Below, in pieces: positions 35,485 to 43,828 of a DNA stretch of 64,000 nt; position 1 is the stretch's first letter, and each line of letters starts with the position of its first letter. The notes below the pieces were generated by a model that was not told the DNA's origin, searched no databases, and saw only the letters and a program-made list of their open reading frames with translations. The stretch is taken from contig NZ_OCNE01000011.1 of assembly GCF_900230195.1 (NCBI RefSeq), positions 62,001 to 126,000 on the forward strand, given 5' to 3'. The stretch comes from Streptomyces zhaozhouensis (lineage in GTDB: Bacteria; Actinomycetota; Actinomycetes; Streptomycetales; Streptomycetaceae). The position numbers and the translations under genes were made by a program.

Positions 35485-36369
35485 TCAGGGCAGCGCGATC
35501 CCCGTGGCCTGACCGCCCAGGGCCGAGCCGCACGGGCAGTCGCGCCGCTCCGGCAACCCGGCGACGACGTCGAAGAGGACCTCCCGCAGCCGGCCCACGT
35601 TGCGCCCGAAGACCTCCAGCACCTCGGCGTGGGAGACCCCCTCGCCGGCCTCGGCGCCCGCGTCCAGGTCGGTGACCAGCGCCATCGAGGTGTAGCAGAG
35701 CTCCAGCTCCCGGGCGAGCGCCGCCTCCGGGTGGCCGGTCATGCCCACGACCGACCAGCCCTGCGCCGCGTGCCAGCGGGACTCGGCGCGGGTGGAGAAG
35801 CGGGGCCCCTCGATCACGCACATGGTGCCGCCGTCGGCCGCGTCCCAGTCACGCCCGCGCGCCGCGTCGAGCGCCACCCGCCGCCCGACCGGGCAGTAGG
35901 GGTCGGCCAGCGAGACGTGGACCACCTGGGAACGCTCCCCGTCGGGGCGCGTCTCGCCGTCGAAGTAGGTGCCGGGCCTGCTCTTGGTCCGGTCGACCAA
36001 CTGGTCGGGAACCAGCAGCGTCCCGGGCCCGTACTCCGGCCGCAGCCCGCCCACCGCGCACGGCCCGAGGACCTGGCGGACGCCGACGGACCGCAGCGCC
36101 CAGAGGTTGGCGCGGTAGTTGATGCCGGCGGGGGTCAGATGGTGCCCGCGGCCGTGCCGGGGCAGGAAGGCCACCCGCCGCCCGGCGATCTCGCCGAGGA
36201 AGAGCGAGTCGCTCGGCGCGCCGTAGGGCGTCTCGACGGTGATCTCGGTCACATCGTCGAGGAAGGCGTAGAAGCCCGAGCCGCCGATCACGCCGATCTC
36301 GGCGGTGTGTCCGACGGCGCCCTCGCCACGGGCGACCGGCCCCTGCCCCGGGGTGGCGGCCGCGCTCAT
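35485..36369 (-). CDS. mtnP: S-methyl-5'-thioadenosine phosphorylase
   Basis: 294 residues, a PNP/UDP phosphorylase-family enzyme of methionine salvage: MTA + phosphate to adenine + 5-methylthioribose-1-phosphate. Visible: IGVIGGSGFYAFLDD, LPRHGRGHHLTPAGINYRAN (phosphate site), GPCAVGGLRPEYGPGTLLVP, MCVIEGPRFSTRAES, VVGMTGHPEAALARELELCY. The C-terminus carries an odd Cys pair (RDCPCG). The ATG overlaps the stop of the FmdB/Ruc-like gene by 4 nt, so the two are co-translated. Confidence 0.92.
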   Translation of the reverse strand: MSAAATPGQGPVARGEGAVGHTAEIGVIGGSGFYAFLDDVTEITVETPYGAPSDSLFLGEIAGRRVAFLPRHGRGHHLTPAGINYRANLWALRSVGVRQVLGPCAVGGLRPEYGPGTLLVPDQLVDRTKSRPGTYFDGETRPDGERSQVVHVSLADPYCPVGRRVALDAARGRDWDAADGGTMCVIEGPRFSTRAESRWHAAQGWSVVGMTGHPEAALARELELCYTSMALVTDLDAGAEAGEGVSHAEVLEVFGRNVGRLREVLFDVVAGLPERRDCPCGSALGGQATGIALP

Positions 36370-36773
36370 GCGGCGGAGGCCGCCTTGCCTGAGCCCTTCG
36401 AGGGACCGCTGGTCAGCCCGGCACCGCCGGAGGAGGCCGACGACGAGCCACCCGAGCCGGAGGAGCCGCCCGAGCCCGAGGAACCCGAGGAGTCGGACGA
36501 GCCCGAGGACGCGGAGGAACCGCCCGACGAGTCGCCGCCCTTGTCGCTCTTGGCCCCGCCGGACGAGCCGCCCGAGGAGCCGCCGCTGGACGACGCGCCA
36601 CGGCTGTCGTTGCGGTAGAAGCCCGAGCCCTTGAAGACGATGCCGACCGCCGAGTAGACCTTCTTCAGTCGCCCCTGGCAGCTGGGGCACTCGGTCAGCG
36701 CGTCATCGGTGAACTTCTGCACCACCTCAAGGCCCTCGTCGCACGCGGTGCACTGGTACTGATAGGTCGGCAC
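36366..36773 (-). CDS. FmdB-family zinc-ribbon protein, Ruc-like redox chaperone candidate
   Basis: 135 residues from GTG 36773 (AGGAGG 6 nt upstream). The N-terminal zinc ribbon has two CxxC pairs (QYQCTACDEGLE ... LTECPSCQGRLKK), then VYSAVGIVFKGSGFYRND, which is strongly conserved in the family. The last ~80 residues are a disordered Ser/Gly tract. The M. tuberculosis homologue Rv0991c (Ruc) has the same plan: a zinc ribbon plus unstructured tail. It is an oxidation-activated chaperone co-regulated with hsp60/hsp70 genes. Here a CIRCE-like operator sits directly upstream, in line with that regulation. The start is coupled to mtnP downstream. Confidence 0.88.
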   Translation of the reverse strand: MPTYQYQCTACDEGLEVVQKFTDDALTECPSCQGRLKKVYSAVGIVFKGSGFYRNDSRGASSSGGSSGGSSGGAKSDKGGDSSGGSSASSGSSDSSGSSGSGGSSGSGGSSSASSGGAGLTSGPSKGSGKAASAA

Positions 36774-36782
36774 GTCTTCCTC

Positions 36783-36809
36783 CTGGCACTCTGCACTGTG
36801 GAGTGCTAA
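36783..36809 (-). promoter_or_regulatory. CIRCE-like HrcA operator
   Basis: Read on the minus strand: TTAGCACTC, 9 nt, GAGTGCCAG. The first arm equals the CIRCE consensus TTAGCACTC-N9-GAGTGCTAA and the second matches 7 of 9. It ends 9 nt before the GTG of the FmdB/Ruc-like gene, overlapping its ribosome site, the usual position for HrcA control of heat-shock genes. Confidence 0.8.
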
Positions 36810-36953
36810 CGACGCCCCATCGTGCAACATTCCGGTGCCGGAAGTCCACCGCAGTCGCCTGTGACCCCGTCGTCACGCTCCCCGTAGGCTCACCCCAGTG
36901 GCCGTATGTCTATGGTTGCTTCCACCCTCTCAGCTGCCCTGTGAAGGACAGAG

Positions 36954-39728
36954 ATGCCCGCCAAGAAGCCCAGGCGACGCGGTCGTCTGATCGTGATCGC
37001 GCTCGTTGTGCTGCTCGTGGCCGGTGTCGGCTACGGCGCCTGGTGGAGTGTCTCCACCGTGCGCGCCTCCTTCCCCCAGACCTCGGGGGAGATCGCGATC
37101 GACGGTCTGTCCGCGCCCGTGACGGTCGAGCGGGACGCCAACGGCATTCCCCAGCTCTACAGCGAGTCGGCCACGGACCTGTTCCGCGCCCAGGGATACG
37201 TGCACGCACAGGACCGGTTCTGGGAGATGGACGTGCGGCGGCATATGACCGCCGGACGGCTTTCGGAGATGTTCGGTGAGGAACAGGTCGAGACCGACGC
37301 CTTTCTGCGCACCCTCGGCTGGCACGAGATCGCCCAGCAGGAGTTCGACAACGAACTCTCGGAACAGACCAAGGAGTTTCTGGTCGCCTACTCCGAGGGC
37401 GTCAACTCCTATCTCGCCGAGAACAGCGGCGAGGAGCTCTCCGTCGAGTACGCGGCCCTCGACCTGGTCAACGACTACCGCCCCGACCAGTGGGAACCGG
37501 TCGACTCGGTGGCCTGGCTCAAGGCCATGGCCTGGGACCTCCGCGGCAACATGGAGGACGAGATCGACCGTGCCTTTCTGACCGAACGATTCACTTCGGA
37601 GCAGATCGAAGAGCTTTACCCGGAGTACCCGTACGACCGGAACCGTCCGATCGTGACCGAGAACGGCGCGGACGACGCCGACGCCGGGGGCGGGGAGTAC
37701 GTTCCGGTCGAGGACGGCACCGGAATCGGAGACGGCACGGGCACGAGCACCGGAGACGGCACGGGCACCGGGGACGGCACCGGGATCGAGGAAGCCGCCG
37801 GCGGGGTCACCACCCAACTCGGCTCGCTCGCCCAGACGCTGGACGACATCCCGGCGCTGCTCGGCACGAACGGCGCCGGCATCGGCTCCAACTCGTGGGT
37901 GGTGCACGGCGACTACACCACCACCGGCAAGCCGCTGCTGGCCAACGACCCGCACCTGGCACCCTCGCTGCCCGGCGTCTGGTACCAGATGGGACTGCAC
38001 TGCTCCGAGGTGAGCGCGGAGTGCCCGTTCGACGTCTCCGGCTTCACCTTCTCGGGGATGCCGGGCGTCGTCATCGGCCACAACCAGGACATCTCCTGGG
38101 GGCTGACCAACCTCGGCGCCGACGTGACCGATCTGCGTCTGGAAAAGCTCGACCACGGCAAGTACGTGCGTGACGGTGAGCAGATTCCGTACGACACGCG
38201 GACCGAGGAAATTCATGTGGCCGGCGGGGAGACCAGGGAGATCACCGTTCGTTCCACCGTCAACGGGCCCATCGTCTCGGACCGGCACGAGGAGTTGGAG
38301 GGGGTCGGCGGCAGCGCCCCCGTGGACTCAGGCGCGCCCGACCGGGGCAGCGGCTACGCGGTCTCGCTCAACTGGACGGCGCTCCAGCCCTCCAACACCA
38401 TGGACGCCGTCTTCGGGCTGAACGCGGCCCGGGACTGGGACGAGTTCCGCGCCGCCGCCCAGGACTTCGCCGTGCCCGCGCAGAACCTGATCTACGCGGA
38501 CACCGAGGGGAACATCGGCTACCAGACCCCCGGGCAGATCCCGATTCGGGGCGCGGGCGACGGCCGTTACCCCTCCCCGGGCTGGGACTCCTCGTACGAC
38601 TGGACCAGGTTCATCCCCCAGGAGGAGCTGCCCTGGGAGTTCAACCCGGAGCGCGGCTACATCGTGACCGCCAACCAGTCGGTCATCTCACCCGACGAGT
38701 ACGACCACCATCTGACCGAGGACTGGAGCTACGGCACCCGGAGCCAGCGGATCGAGGACCTGATCCGGACCACCGTCGAGGACGGCGGCAAGATCTCCAT
38801 GGGCGACATGCAGGACATCCAGCTGGACAACAGCAACGAGATGGCCAAGGAGCTGGTCCCCTACCTGCTGGAGATCGACATCTCCGACGCCTATGTCCGC
38901 GAGGCGCAGGAGCTGCTGGAGGGCTGGGACTTCAGCCAGGACTCCGACTCCCCCGGCGCCGCCTACTACAACGCGGTCTGGCGCAACCTCCTCAAGCTGG
39001 CCTTCGGCAACAAGATGCCGAAGGAGCTGCGCGTCGAGGACCAGTGCCTGTGGGTGCGGCCGGCCGACGACTCCGAGCCCATGGAGGACCTGGACGGCGA
39101 GGAGCGGCTGGTCGAGGAGTGCGGCGAGCGCTCCCCCGAGACCGCCCAGCCCGACGGCGGCGACCGCTGGTTCGAGGTGGTGAGCGGCCTGCTGGAAGAG
39201 CCGGACAACGAGTGGTGGACCACCCCGACCACCCGCGAGGGCCCCGGCGCCGAGAACCGCGACGAGCTGCTGACCAGGGCGATGCGTGACGCCCGCTGGG
39301 AGCTGACGGCCGAGCTGGGCAAGGACATCGACACCTGGAGCTGGGGCCGTCTGCACCAGCTGATGCTCAACAACCAGACCCTGGGCACCGAGGGGCCGGG
39401 GCCGGTCCAGTGGCTGCTCAACCGCGGCCCGTGGAACATGTCGGGCGGCGCCGACGCCGTCGACGCCACCGGCTGGAACGCGGCCGGCGGCTACGACGTG
39501 ACCTGGGTGCCCTCGATGCGGATGGTCGTCAACCTGGACGACCTGGACGACTCGCTCTGGATCAACCTGACGGGTGCCTCAGGCCACGCCTACCACTCGA
39601 ACTACACCGACCAGACCGACCTGTGGGCCAGGGGCGAGTATCTGCCCTGGCCCAGCAGCCGGGAGGCGGTCAGCGAGCGGTCAACCAACACCCTCACCCT
39701 GACCCCCGCCGGCGCCGGCGGGGACTGA
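36954..39728 (+). CDS. Penicillin acylase-family Ntn hydrolase (membrane-anchored)
   Basis: 924 residues. An uncleaved signal anchor (RRGRLIVIALVVLLVAGVGY) puts the enzyme outside the cell. The alpha-chain part carries VERDANGIPQLYSESATDLF and GYVHAQDRFWEMDVRRHMTA. A Gly/Thr/Asp-rich linker (repeats of DGTGTG) precedes the autocleavage site, where Ser312 of GIGSNSWVV becomes the nucleophile. The beta chain includes GKPLLANDPHLAPSLPG, FTFSGMPGVVIGHNQDISWG (oxyanion region) and ANQSVISPDEYDHHLTEDWS. Relatives cleave penicillins, cyclic lipopeptides or acyl-homoserine lactones; the substrate is unknown. ATG 36954 has AAGGA 6 nt upstream. It is divergent from the CIRCE-controlled gene. Confidence 0.9.
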   Translation: MPAKKPRRRGRLIVIALVVLLVAGVGYGAWWSVSTVRASFPQTSGEIAIDGLSAPVTVERDANGIPQLYSESATDLFRAQGYVHAQDRFWEMDVRRHMTAGRLSEMFGEEQVETDAFLRTLGWHEIAQQEFDNELSEQTKEFLVAYSEGVNSYLAENSGEELSVEYAALDLVNDYRPDQWEPVDSVAWLKAMAWDLRGNMEDEIDRAFLTERFTSEQIEELYPEYPYDRNRPIVTENGADDADAGGGEYVPVEDGTGIGDGTGTSTGDGTGTGDGTGIEEAAGGVTTQLGSLAQTLDDIPALLGTNGAGIGSNSWVVHGDYTTTGKPLLANDPHLAPSLPGVWYQMGLHCSEVSAECPFDVSGFTFSGMPGVVIGHNQDISWGLTNLGADVTDLRLEKLDHGKYVRDGEQIPYDTRTEEIHVAGGETREITVRSTVNGPIVSDRHEELEGVGGSAPVDSGAPDRGSGYAVSLNWTALQPSNTMDAVFGLNAARDWDEFRAAAQDFAVPAQNLIYADTEGNIGYQTPGQIPIRGAGDGRYPSPGWDSSYDWTRFIPQEELPWEFNPERGYIVTANQSVISPDEYDHHLTEDWSYGTRSQRIEDLIRTTVEDGGKISMGDMQDIQLDNSNEMAKELVPYLLEIDISDAYVREAQELLEGWDFSQDSDSPGAAYYNAVWRNLLKLAFGNKMPKELRVEDQCLWVRPADDSEPMEDLDGEERLVEECGERSPETAQPDGGDRWFEVVSGLLEEPDNEWWTTPTTREGPGAENRDELLTRAMRDARWELTAELGKDIDTWSWGRLHQLMLNNQTLGTEGPGPVQWLLNRGPWNMSGGADAVDATGWNAAGGYDVTWVPSMRMVVNLDDLDDSLWINLTGASGHAYHSNYTDQTDLWARGEYLPWPSSREAVSERSTNTLTLTPAGAGGD

Positions 39729-39777
39729 CGGAGACACCCGGGAGGGGCGCGCGACGAGCCGGGCCGGAGCGCCCGGC

Positions 39778-40389
39778 TCATCGCGTGAACCGGTGCACGC
39801 CCTCCGGGGTGAGCGCCGCGTGCACGCGCCGGTCGTGGGGTTCGTCGGGCAGCACGTCGACGACTTCGTGGCCGTAGACCAGCGCGACCAGGGCGGGGTC
39901 GGCGCCCGCGTCGGCCAACCGGGCCAGCGCGCGGTCGTAGGAACCGCCGCCCCTCCCCATCCGGACGCCCCGCGCGTCCACCGCGAGGCCGGGGAGCAGC
40001 ACGACGTCCGCCCAGGTCACGGCCTCGGGTCCGAGCCGGCGCCCGGCCGGCTCCAGCAGCCGGACGCGCCCGGCGTGCTCCGACTCCACCAGCCGGCCGT
40101 GGCCCTCGAACTCCGCCCAGTCCAGGTCGTCGTCCGCCAGCAGCACCGGCAGCAGCACGCGCACGCCCCGCTCGCGCAGCGCACGCAACAGCGCGCCGGT
40201 CCCCGGCTCGCGCCCCACCGAGACATACGCGGCCACCGTGTCGGCCTCAGCCAACTCCGGCAGTTCCAGGGCTCGTTCGGCCAGCGCCTCGCCGGCGCCC
40301 GCCACCTCGTCGCCGGCGAGCGCCGCCCGCACCGCCAGCAGGTCGCGCCGCAGCTCGCGCTTGAGCCTGGCCGGCTCGGTCACCGACAT
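39778..40389 (-). CDS. 5-formyltetrahydrofolate cyclo-ligase
   Basis: 203 residues. It converts 5-formyl-THF to 5,10-methenyl-THF with ATP. Visible: KRELRRDLLAVRAAL near the N-terminus, VAAYVSVGREPGT, LLPVLLADDDLDWAEF, DVVLLPGLAVDARGVRMGRG and GGSYDRALARL (ATP-binding GRGGGSYDR), and the ending ALTPEGVHRFTR. ATG 40389 follows a weak ribosome site; a GTG two codons downstream is an alternative. It is divergent from galU across a region with tandem repeats. Confidence 0.9.
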   Translation of the reverse strand: MSVTEPARLKRELRRDLLAVRAALAGDEVAGAGEALAERALELPELAEADTVAAYVSVGREPGTGALLRALRERGVRVLLPVLLADDDLDWAEFEGHGRLVESEHAGRVRLLEPAGRRLGPEAVTWADVVLLPGLAVDARGVRMGRGGGSYDRALARLADAGADPALVALVYGHEVVDVLPDEPHDRRVHAALTPEGVHRFTR

Positions 40390-40417
40390 CCGCCCGCTCC
40401 CACCGTCTCGCCGCTCC

Positions 40418-40492
40418 CGTTCCGCGTCGGCCCGTTCCGCGGGGTGCCGTTTCGCGGCGCGCCGTTCCGCGACGGCCCGTTCCGCGGCGCTT
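40418..40492. repeat. Five tandem 15-bp repeats
   Basis: Units start at 40418, 40433, 40448, 40463 and 40478, each CGTTYCGCG plus 6 variable nt, with a decayed sixth copy. They lie in the promoter region between the cyclo-ligase and galU genes. The 15-bp period keeps frame and helical phase only approximately; function unknown. Confidence 0.7.
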
Positions 40493-40646
40493 CCCGTGTT
40501 TCCCGTTTCACAAATGTCCCTTCCCTCACGCCATTCACTCACTGGGGCGTAACCCTCAGGTAACCCACCCGCCAAAACTGTTCACAACACGACGCCCTCG
40601 GGGCAAGTGTCAGGAACGCCCAGGCCAGGTGGATAAAGTGACCGGC

Positions 40647-41558
40647 ATGACCTCAGCGCGCCCTCGGATCAGTAAGGCTGTCATTCCCGCCGCTGGTCTC
40701 GGCACTCGGTTTCTGCCCGCGACCAAGGCCACACCCAAGGAAATGCTGCCGGTGGTCGACCAACCGGCGATTCAGTACGTGGTCGAGGAGGCGACGGCGG
40801 CCGGGCTCACGGACGTCCTGATGGTCACCGGCCGCAACAAACGGCCGCTGGAGGACCACTTCGACCGCAACTACGAGCTGGAGGACGCGCTCCGCCGCAA
40901 GGGCGACAGCGAACGGCTCTCCCGCGTCCAGGAGTCCACCGCCCTCGCCACCATGCACTACGTCCGCCAGGGCGACCCCAAGGGCCTGGGCCACGCGGTG
41001 CTCTGCGCCGAACCGCACGTCGGCGACCAGCCGTTCGCCGTTCTCCTCGGCGACGACCTGATCGACCCGCGCGACCCGCTGCTCACCGAGATGATCAGGG
41101 TCAGGGAACGGCACGGCGGCAGCGTGATCGCCCTGATGGAGGTCGCGCCCGAGCAGATCCACCTCTACGGCTGCGCCGCGGTCGAGCCGGCCCCCGACGG
41201 CGTGCTGCGGGTGACGGGCCTGGTCGAGAAGCCGAGCAGCGAGGAGGCGCCCAGCTCGTACGCGGTGATCGGCCGCTATGTGCTGGACCCGGCGGTCTTC
41301 CGGGTGCTCGCCAGGACCGCGCCGGGCCGGGGCGGGGAGATCCAGATCACCGACGCGCTCCAGGCGATGGCGGCGGACCCCGGGCTGGGCGGCCCGGTGC
41401 ACGGCGTGGCCTTCAAGGGCCGCCGCTACGACACCGGCGACCGGTCCGACTATCTGCGTTCCATCGTCCGGCTCGCCTGCGAACGGCCGGACCTCGGGCC
41501 GGAGTTCCGCTCCTGGCTGCGTACCTATGTGGCGGAGGAGTTGCCGCGCCTTGACTGA
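40647..41558 (+). CDS. galU: UTP--glucose-1-phosphate uridylyltransferase (canonical)
   Basis: 303 residues. Housekeeping GalU: AVIPAAGLGTRFLPATKATP with KEMLPVVDQPAIQYVVEEA, LMVTGRNKRPLEDHFDRNYE, MHYVRQGDPKGLGHAVLCAE, LLGDDLIDP (metal Asp), LYGCAAVEP, GLVEKPSSEEAPSSYAVIGR, GEIQITDALQ, FKGRRYDTGD. It makes UDP-glucose for glycan and trehalose synthesis. ATG 40647 is used; a GTG at 40629 is an in-frame alternative. Its end overlaps the TTG start of the moeA/glp gene by 8 nt, an arrangement conserved in actinobacteria. Confidence 0.93.
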   Translation: MTSARPRISKAVIPAAGLGTRFLPATKATPKEMLPVVDQPAIQYVVEEATAAGLTDVLMVTGRNKRPLEDHFDRNYELEDALRRKGDSERLSRVQESTALATMHYVRQGDPKGLGHAVLCAEPHVGDQPFAVLLGDDLIDPRDPLLTEMIRVRERHGGSVIALMEVAPEQIHLYGCAAVEPAPDGVLRVTGLVEKPSSEEAPSSYAVIGRYVLDPAVFRVLARTAPGRGGEIQITDALQAMAADPGLGGPVHGVAFKGRRYDTGDRSDYLRSIVRLACERPDLGPEFRSWLRTYVAEELPRLD

Positions 41559-42843
41559 CATCTGGTCCGTCGACGAGCACCTGGCCGACGTGCTGACCGC
41601 GATCCGCCCGCTGGAGCCCATCGAGCTGCCGCTGCTGGACGCCCAGGGCTGTCTGCTCACCGAGGACGTGACCGTCCCCACGGCGCTCCCACCGTTCGAC
41701 AACAGCTCGATGGACGGCTACGCCGTGCGCGTCGCCGACCTCGACGGCGCGTGCGACGACTATCCGGCGGTGCTCACCGTGATCGGCGAGGTCGCGGCCG
41801 GCAGCGGGACGCTGCCCCAGGTCAGACCGGGCCAGGCGGCCCGGATCATGACGGGCGCTCCGCTGCCGCCGGGCGCCGACGCGGTCGTTCCCGTCGAATG
41901 GACGGACGGCGGCGCCGGCGGCGGGCCGGCCGTGGACATGACCGGCCCGGCCGGCCCCGAGGTGCGGGTCCACCGCGCGCCGGCGCGCGGCCAGTTCGTG
42001 CGCCCCCGGGGCAGCGACGCGGCACTCGGCACGGTCGCCCTGACCGCCGGCACCCGCCTCGGGCCGCCGCAGCTCGGCCTGCTGGCCGCGCTGGGGCGCG
42101 GCACCGTGCCCGTCCGGCCGCGCCCGCGCGTGGTCGTGCTCTCCACCGGCAGCGAACTCGTCCCGCCCGGCGCCTCGTTGGGCCCCGGGCAGATCCACGA
42201 CTCGAACAGCTTCATGCTGGCCGCCGCCGCCAGGGACGCCGGCGGCTTCGCGCACCGGGTCGCGGCCGTCGCCGACGACCCCGGCACGCTGCGGGCGACG
42301 CTGGAGGACCAGCTGGCCAGCGCCGACCTGCTGGTCACCAGCGGCGGGGTGAGCGTCGGCGCGTACGACGTGGTCAAGGAGGCGTTGACCGACCTGGACC
42401 CCGAGCTGGGCACGGTCGCGTTCCGCCGGCTCGCGATGCAGCCGGGCAAGCCGCAGGGCTTCGGGTTGCTCGGACGGGCGCGCGCGCCGCTGTTCGCGCT
42501 CCCCGGCAACCCGGTATCCGCCTATGTCTCGTTCGAGCTGTTCGTGCGCCCCGCGCTGCGCGCCCTGGCCGGCCACCCGGCCGACGCCCTCGGCCGCCCG
42601 CGCGCCACGGCGCGGCTGGTGGCGGACGCCCCGCTGCGCTCCCCCGAGGGCCGGCGGCAGTACCTGCGCGGCGCCTACGAGCCGCCGGCCGACGGCACGG
42701 GACCAGGCACGGTGCGCCCGGTGGGCCGCGCCGACTCGCACCTGGTCGCGGCCCTGGCGCGGGCGGACGCGCTGATCGAGATCCCCGAGCAGGTCACGGA
42801 GGCCGCCCCGGGCGGGGAGTTCGCCGTGGTGCTGCTGGGCTGA
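41551..42843 (+). CDS. MoeA-family molybdopterin molybdotransferase, candidate division protein Glp
   Basis: 430 residues, starting at TTG 41551 inside the galU end; GGCGGAGGAG lies 10 nt upstream. MoeA/gephyrin-E signatures: LPPFDNSSMDGYAVR (conserved Asp), IMTGAPLPPGADAVVPVEW, VVLSTGSELVPPG, VTSGGVSVGAYDVVKE, FALPGNPVSAYVSFELFV. MoeA inserts Mo into adenylated molybdopterin. In actinobacteria the MoeA paralogue encoded between galU and the SepX/GLPR gene is Glp, which binds FtsZ and the SepX-type receptor. The same set (galU, this gene, rimJ-like, sepX) is present here. Active-site residues remain, so a dual role is open. Confidence 0.88.
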   Translation: MTDIWSVDEHLADVLTAIRPLEPIELPLLDAQGCLLTEDVTVPTALPPFDNSSMDGYAVRVADLDGACDDYPAVLTVIGEVAAGSGTLPQVRPGQAARIMTGAPLPPGADAVVPVEWTDGGAGGGPAVDMTGPAGPEVRVHRAPARGQFVRPRGSDAALGTVALTAGTRLGPPQLGLLAALGRGTVPVRPRPRVVVLSTGSELVPPGASLGPGQIHDSNSFMLAAAARDAGGFAHRVAAVADDPGTLRATLEDQLASADLLVTSGGVSVGAYDVVKEALTDLDPELGTVAFRRLAMQPGKPQGFGLLGRARAPLFALPGNPVSAYVSFELFVRPALRALAGHPADALGRPRATARLVADAPLRSPEGRRQYLRGAYEPPADGTGPGTVRPVGRADSHLVAALARADALIEIPEQVTEAAPGGEFAVVLLG

Positions 42844-42866
42844 GCGGAGGAGTACCGTAACCGGTC

Positions 42867-43346
42867 ATGAACACCCCTCGTCTCAGCCACATCGACGACA
42901 GCGGTGCGGCTCGGATGGTCGACGTCTCCGAGAAGGCGACGACCGACCGCACCGCGCGGGCGACCGGAAGGGTGCTGGTCGCGCCCGAGGTCGTCGCCCT
43001 GCTGCGCGGCGCGGGAGTGCCCAAGGGCGACGCCCTCGCCACGGCCAGGATCGCGGGCATCATGGGCGCCAAGCGCACGCCCGAGCTGGTGCCGCTCTGC
43101 CACCCGCTGGCCGTCTCGGGCGTACGGGTCGACCTGGAGGTCGCCGACGACGCGGTCGAGATCACCGCCGAGGTCCGCACCACCGACCGCACCGGCGTCG
43201 AGATGGAGGCGCTCACGGCGGTCTCGGTCGCCGCCCTCACGGTCGTGGACATGGTGAAGGCGGTCGACAAGGCGGCGGTGATCACCGACGTCCGCGTCGA
43301 ACGGAAGACCGGCGGGGCCTCCGGCGACTGGAGCCGGGCCCGATGA
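42867..43346 (+). CDS. moaC: Cyclic pyranopterin monophosphate synthase MoaC
   Basis: 159 residues. Second step of molybdenum cofactor synthesis. Family blocks: LSHIDDSGAARMVDVSEKAT, GDALATARIAGIMGAKRTPE, LVPLCHPLAVSGVRVDLEV, TGVEMEALTAVSVAALTVVD and MVKAVDKAAVITDVRVERKT. The catalytic Lys/Asp (DMVKAVDK) are present. The stop overlaps the mog start by 4 nt (ATGA). It lies 23 nt after the moeA/glp gene. Confidence 0.95.
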   Translation: MNTPRLSHIDDSGAARMVDVSEKATTDRTARATGRVLVAPEVVALLRGAGVPKGDALATARIAGIMGAKRTPELVPLCHPLAVSGVRVDLEVADDAVEITAEVRTTDRTGVEMEALTAVSVAALTVVDMVKAVDKAAVITDVRVERKTGGASGDWSRAR

Positions 43347-43828
43347 GCGGCCCCTACCGGGCGCTCGTCGTCACCGCCTCCCAGCGCGCCGCCGCCGGCG
43401 TCTACCCCGACACCGGCGGGCCGCTGCTGGTCGAGGGCCTGGCGGAGCTGGAGTTCGCCGTCGAGGGGCCGTGGGTGGTGCCCGACGGCGAGCCGGTCGC
43501 CGAGGCGCTGCGCACCGCCGTCGCCGAGGGCTACGACGTGGTGCTCACCACCGGCGGCACCGGCATCTCCCCCACCGACGCGACCCCGGAGGCCACCCGC
43601 GCGGTGCTCGACCACGAGGTCCCCGGCATCGCCGAGGCGATCCGCGCCGCCGGCCGGGAGAAGGTGCCGACCGCGGCGCTCTCCCGCGGGCTGGCGGGCG
43701 TCGCGGGACGGACCCTGATCGTCAACCTCCCCGGTTCGACCGGCGGCGTACGGGACGGGCTCGCGGTGCTGCGCCCGCTGCTGCGCCACGCGGTCGACCA
43801 GCTGCGCGGCGGCGACCACCCGTCGTGA
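43343..43828 (+). CDS. Molybdopterin adenylyltransferase MogA/MoaB-type
   Basis: 161 residues, the G-domain that adenylates molybdopterin before MoeA acts. Visible: ALVVTASQRAAAGVYPDTGG, VVLTTGGTGISPTDATPEAT (conserved GGTG with Asp), and LPGSTGGVRDGLAVL. Translation is coupled on both sides: ATGA with moaC, GTGA with the acetyltransferase gene. With moaC and a MoeA-family gene it makes a partial Moco cluster; moaA, moaD and moaE are absent from the window. Confidence 0.92.
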   Translation: MSGPYRALVVTASQRAAAGVYPDTGGPLLVEGLAELEFAVEGPWVVPDGEPVAEALRTAVAEGYDVVLTTGGTGISPTDATPEATRAVLDHEVPGIAEAIRAAGREKVPTAALSRGLAGVAGRTLIVNLPGSTGGVRDGLAVLRPLLRHAVDQLRGGDHPS

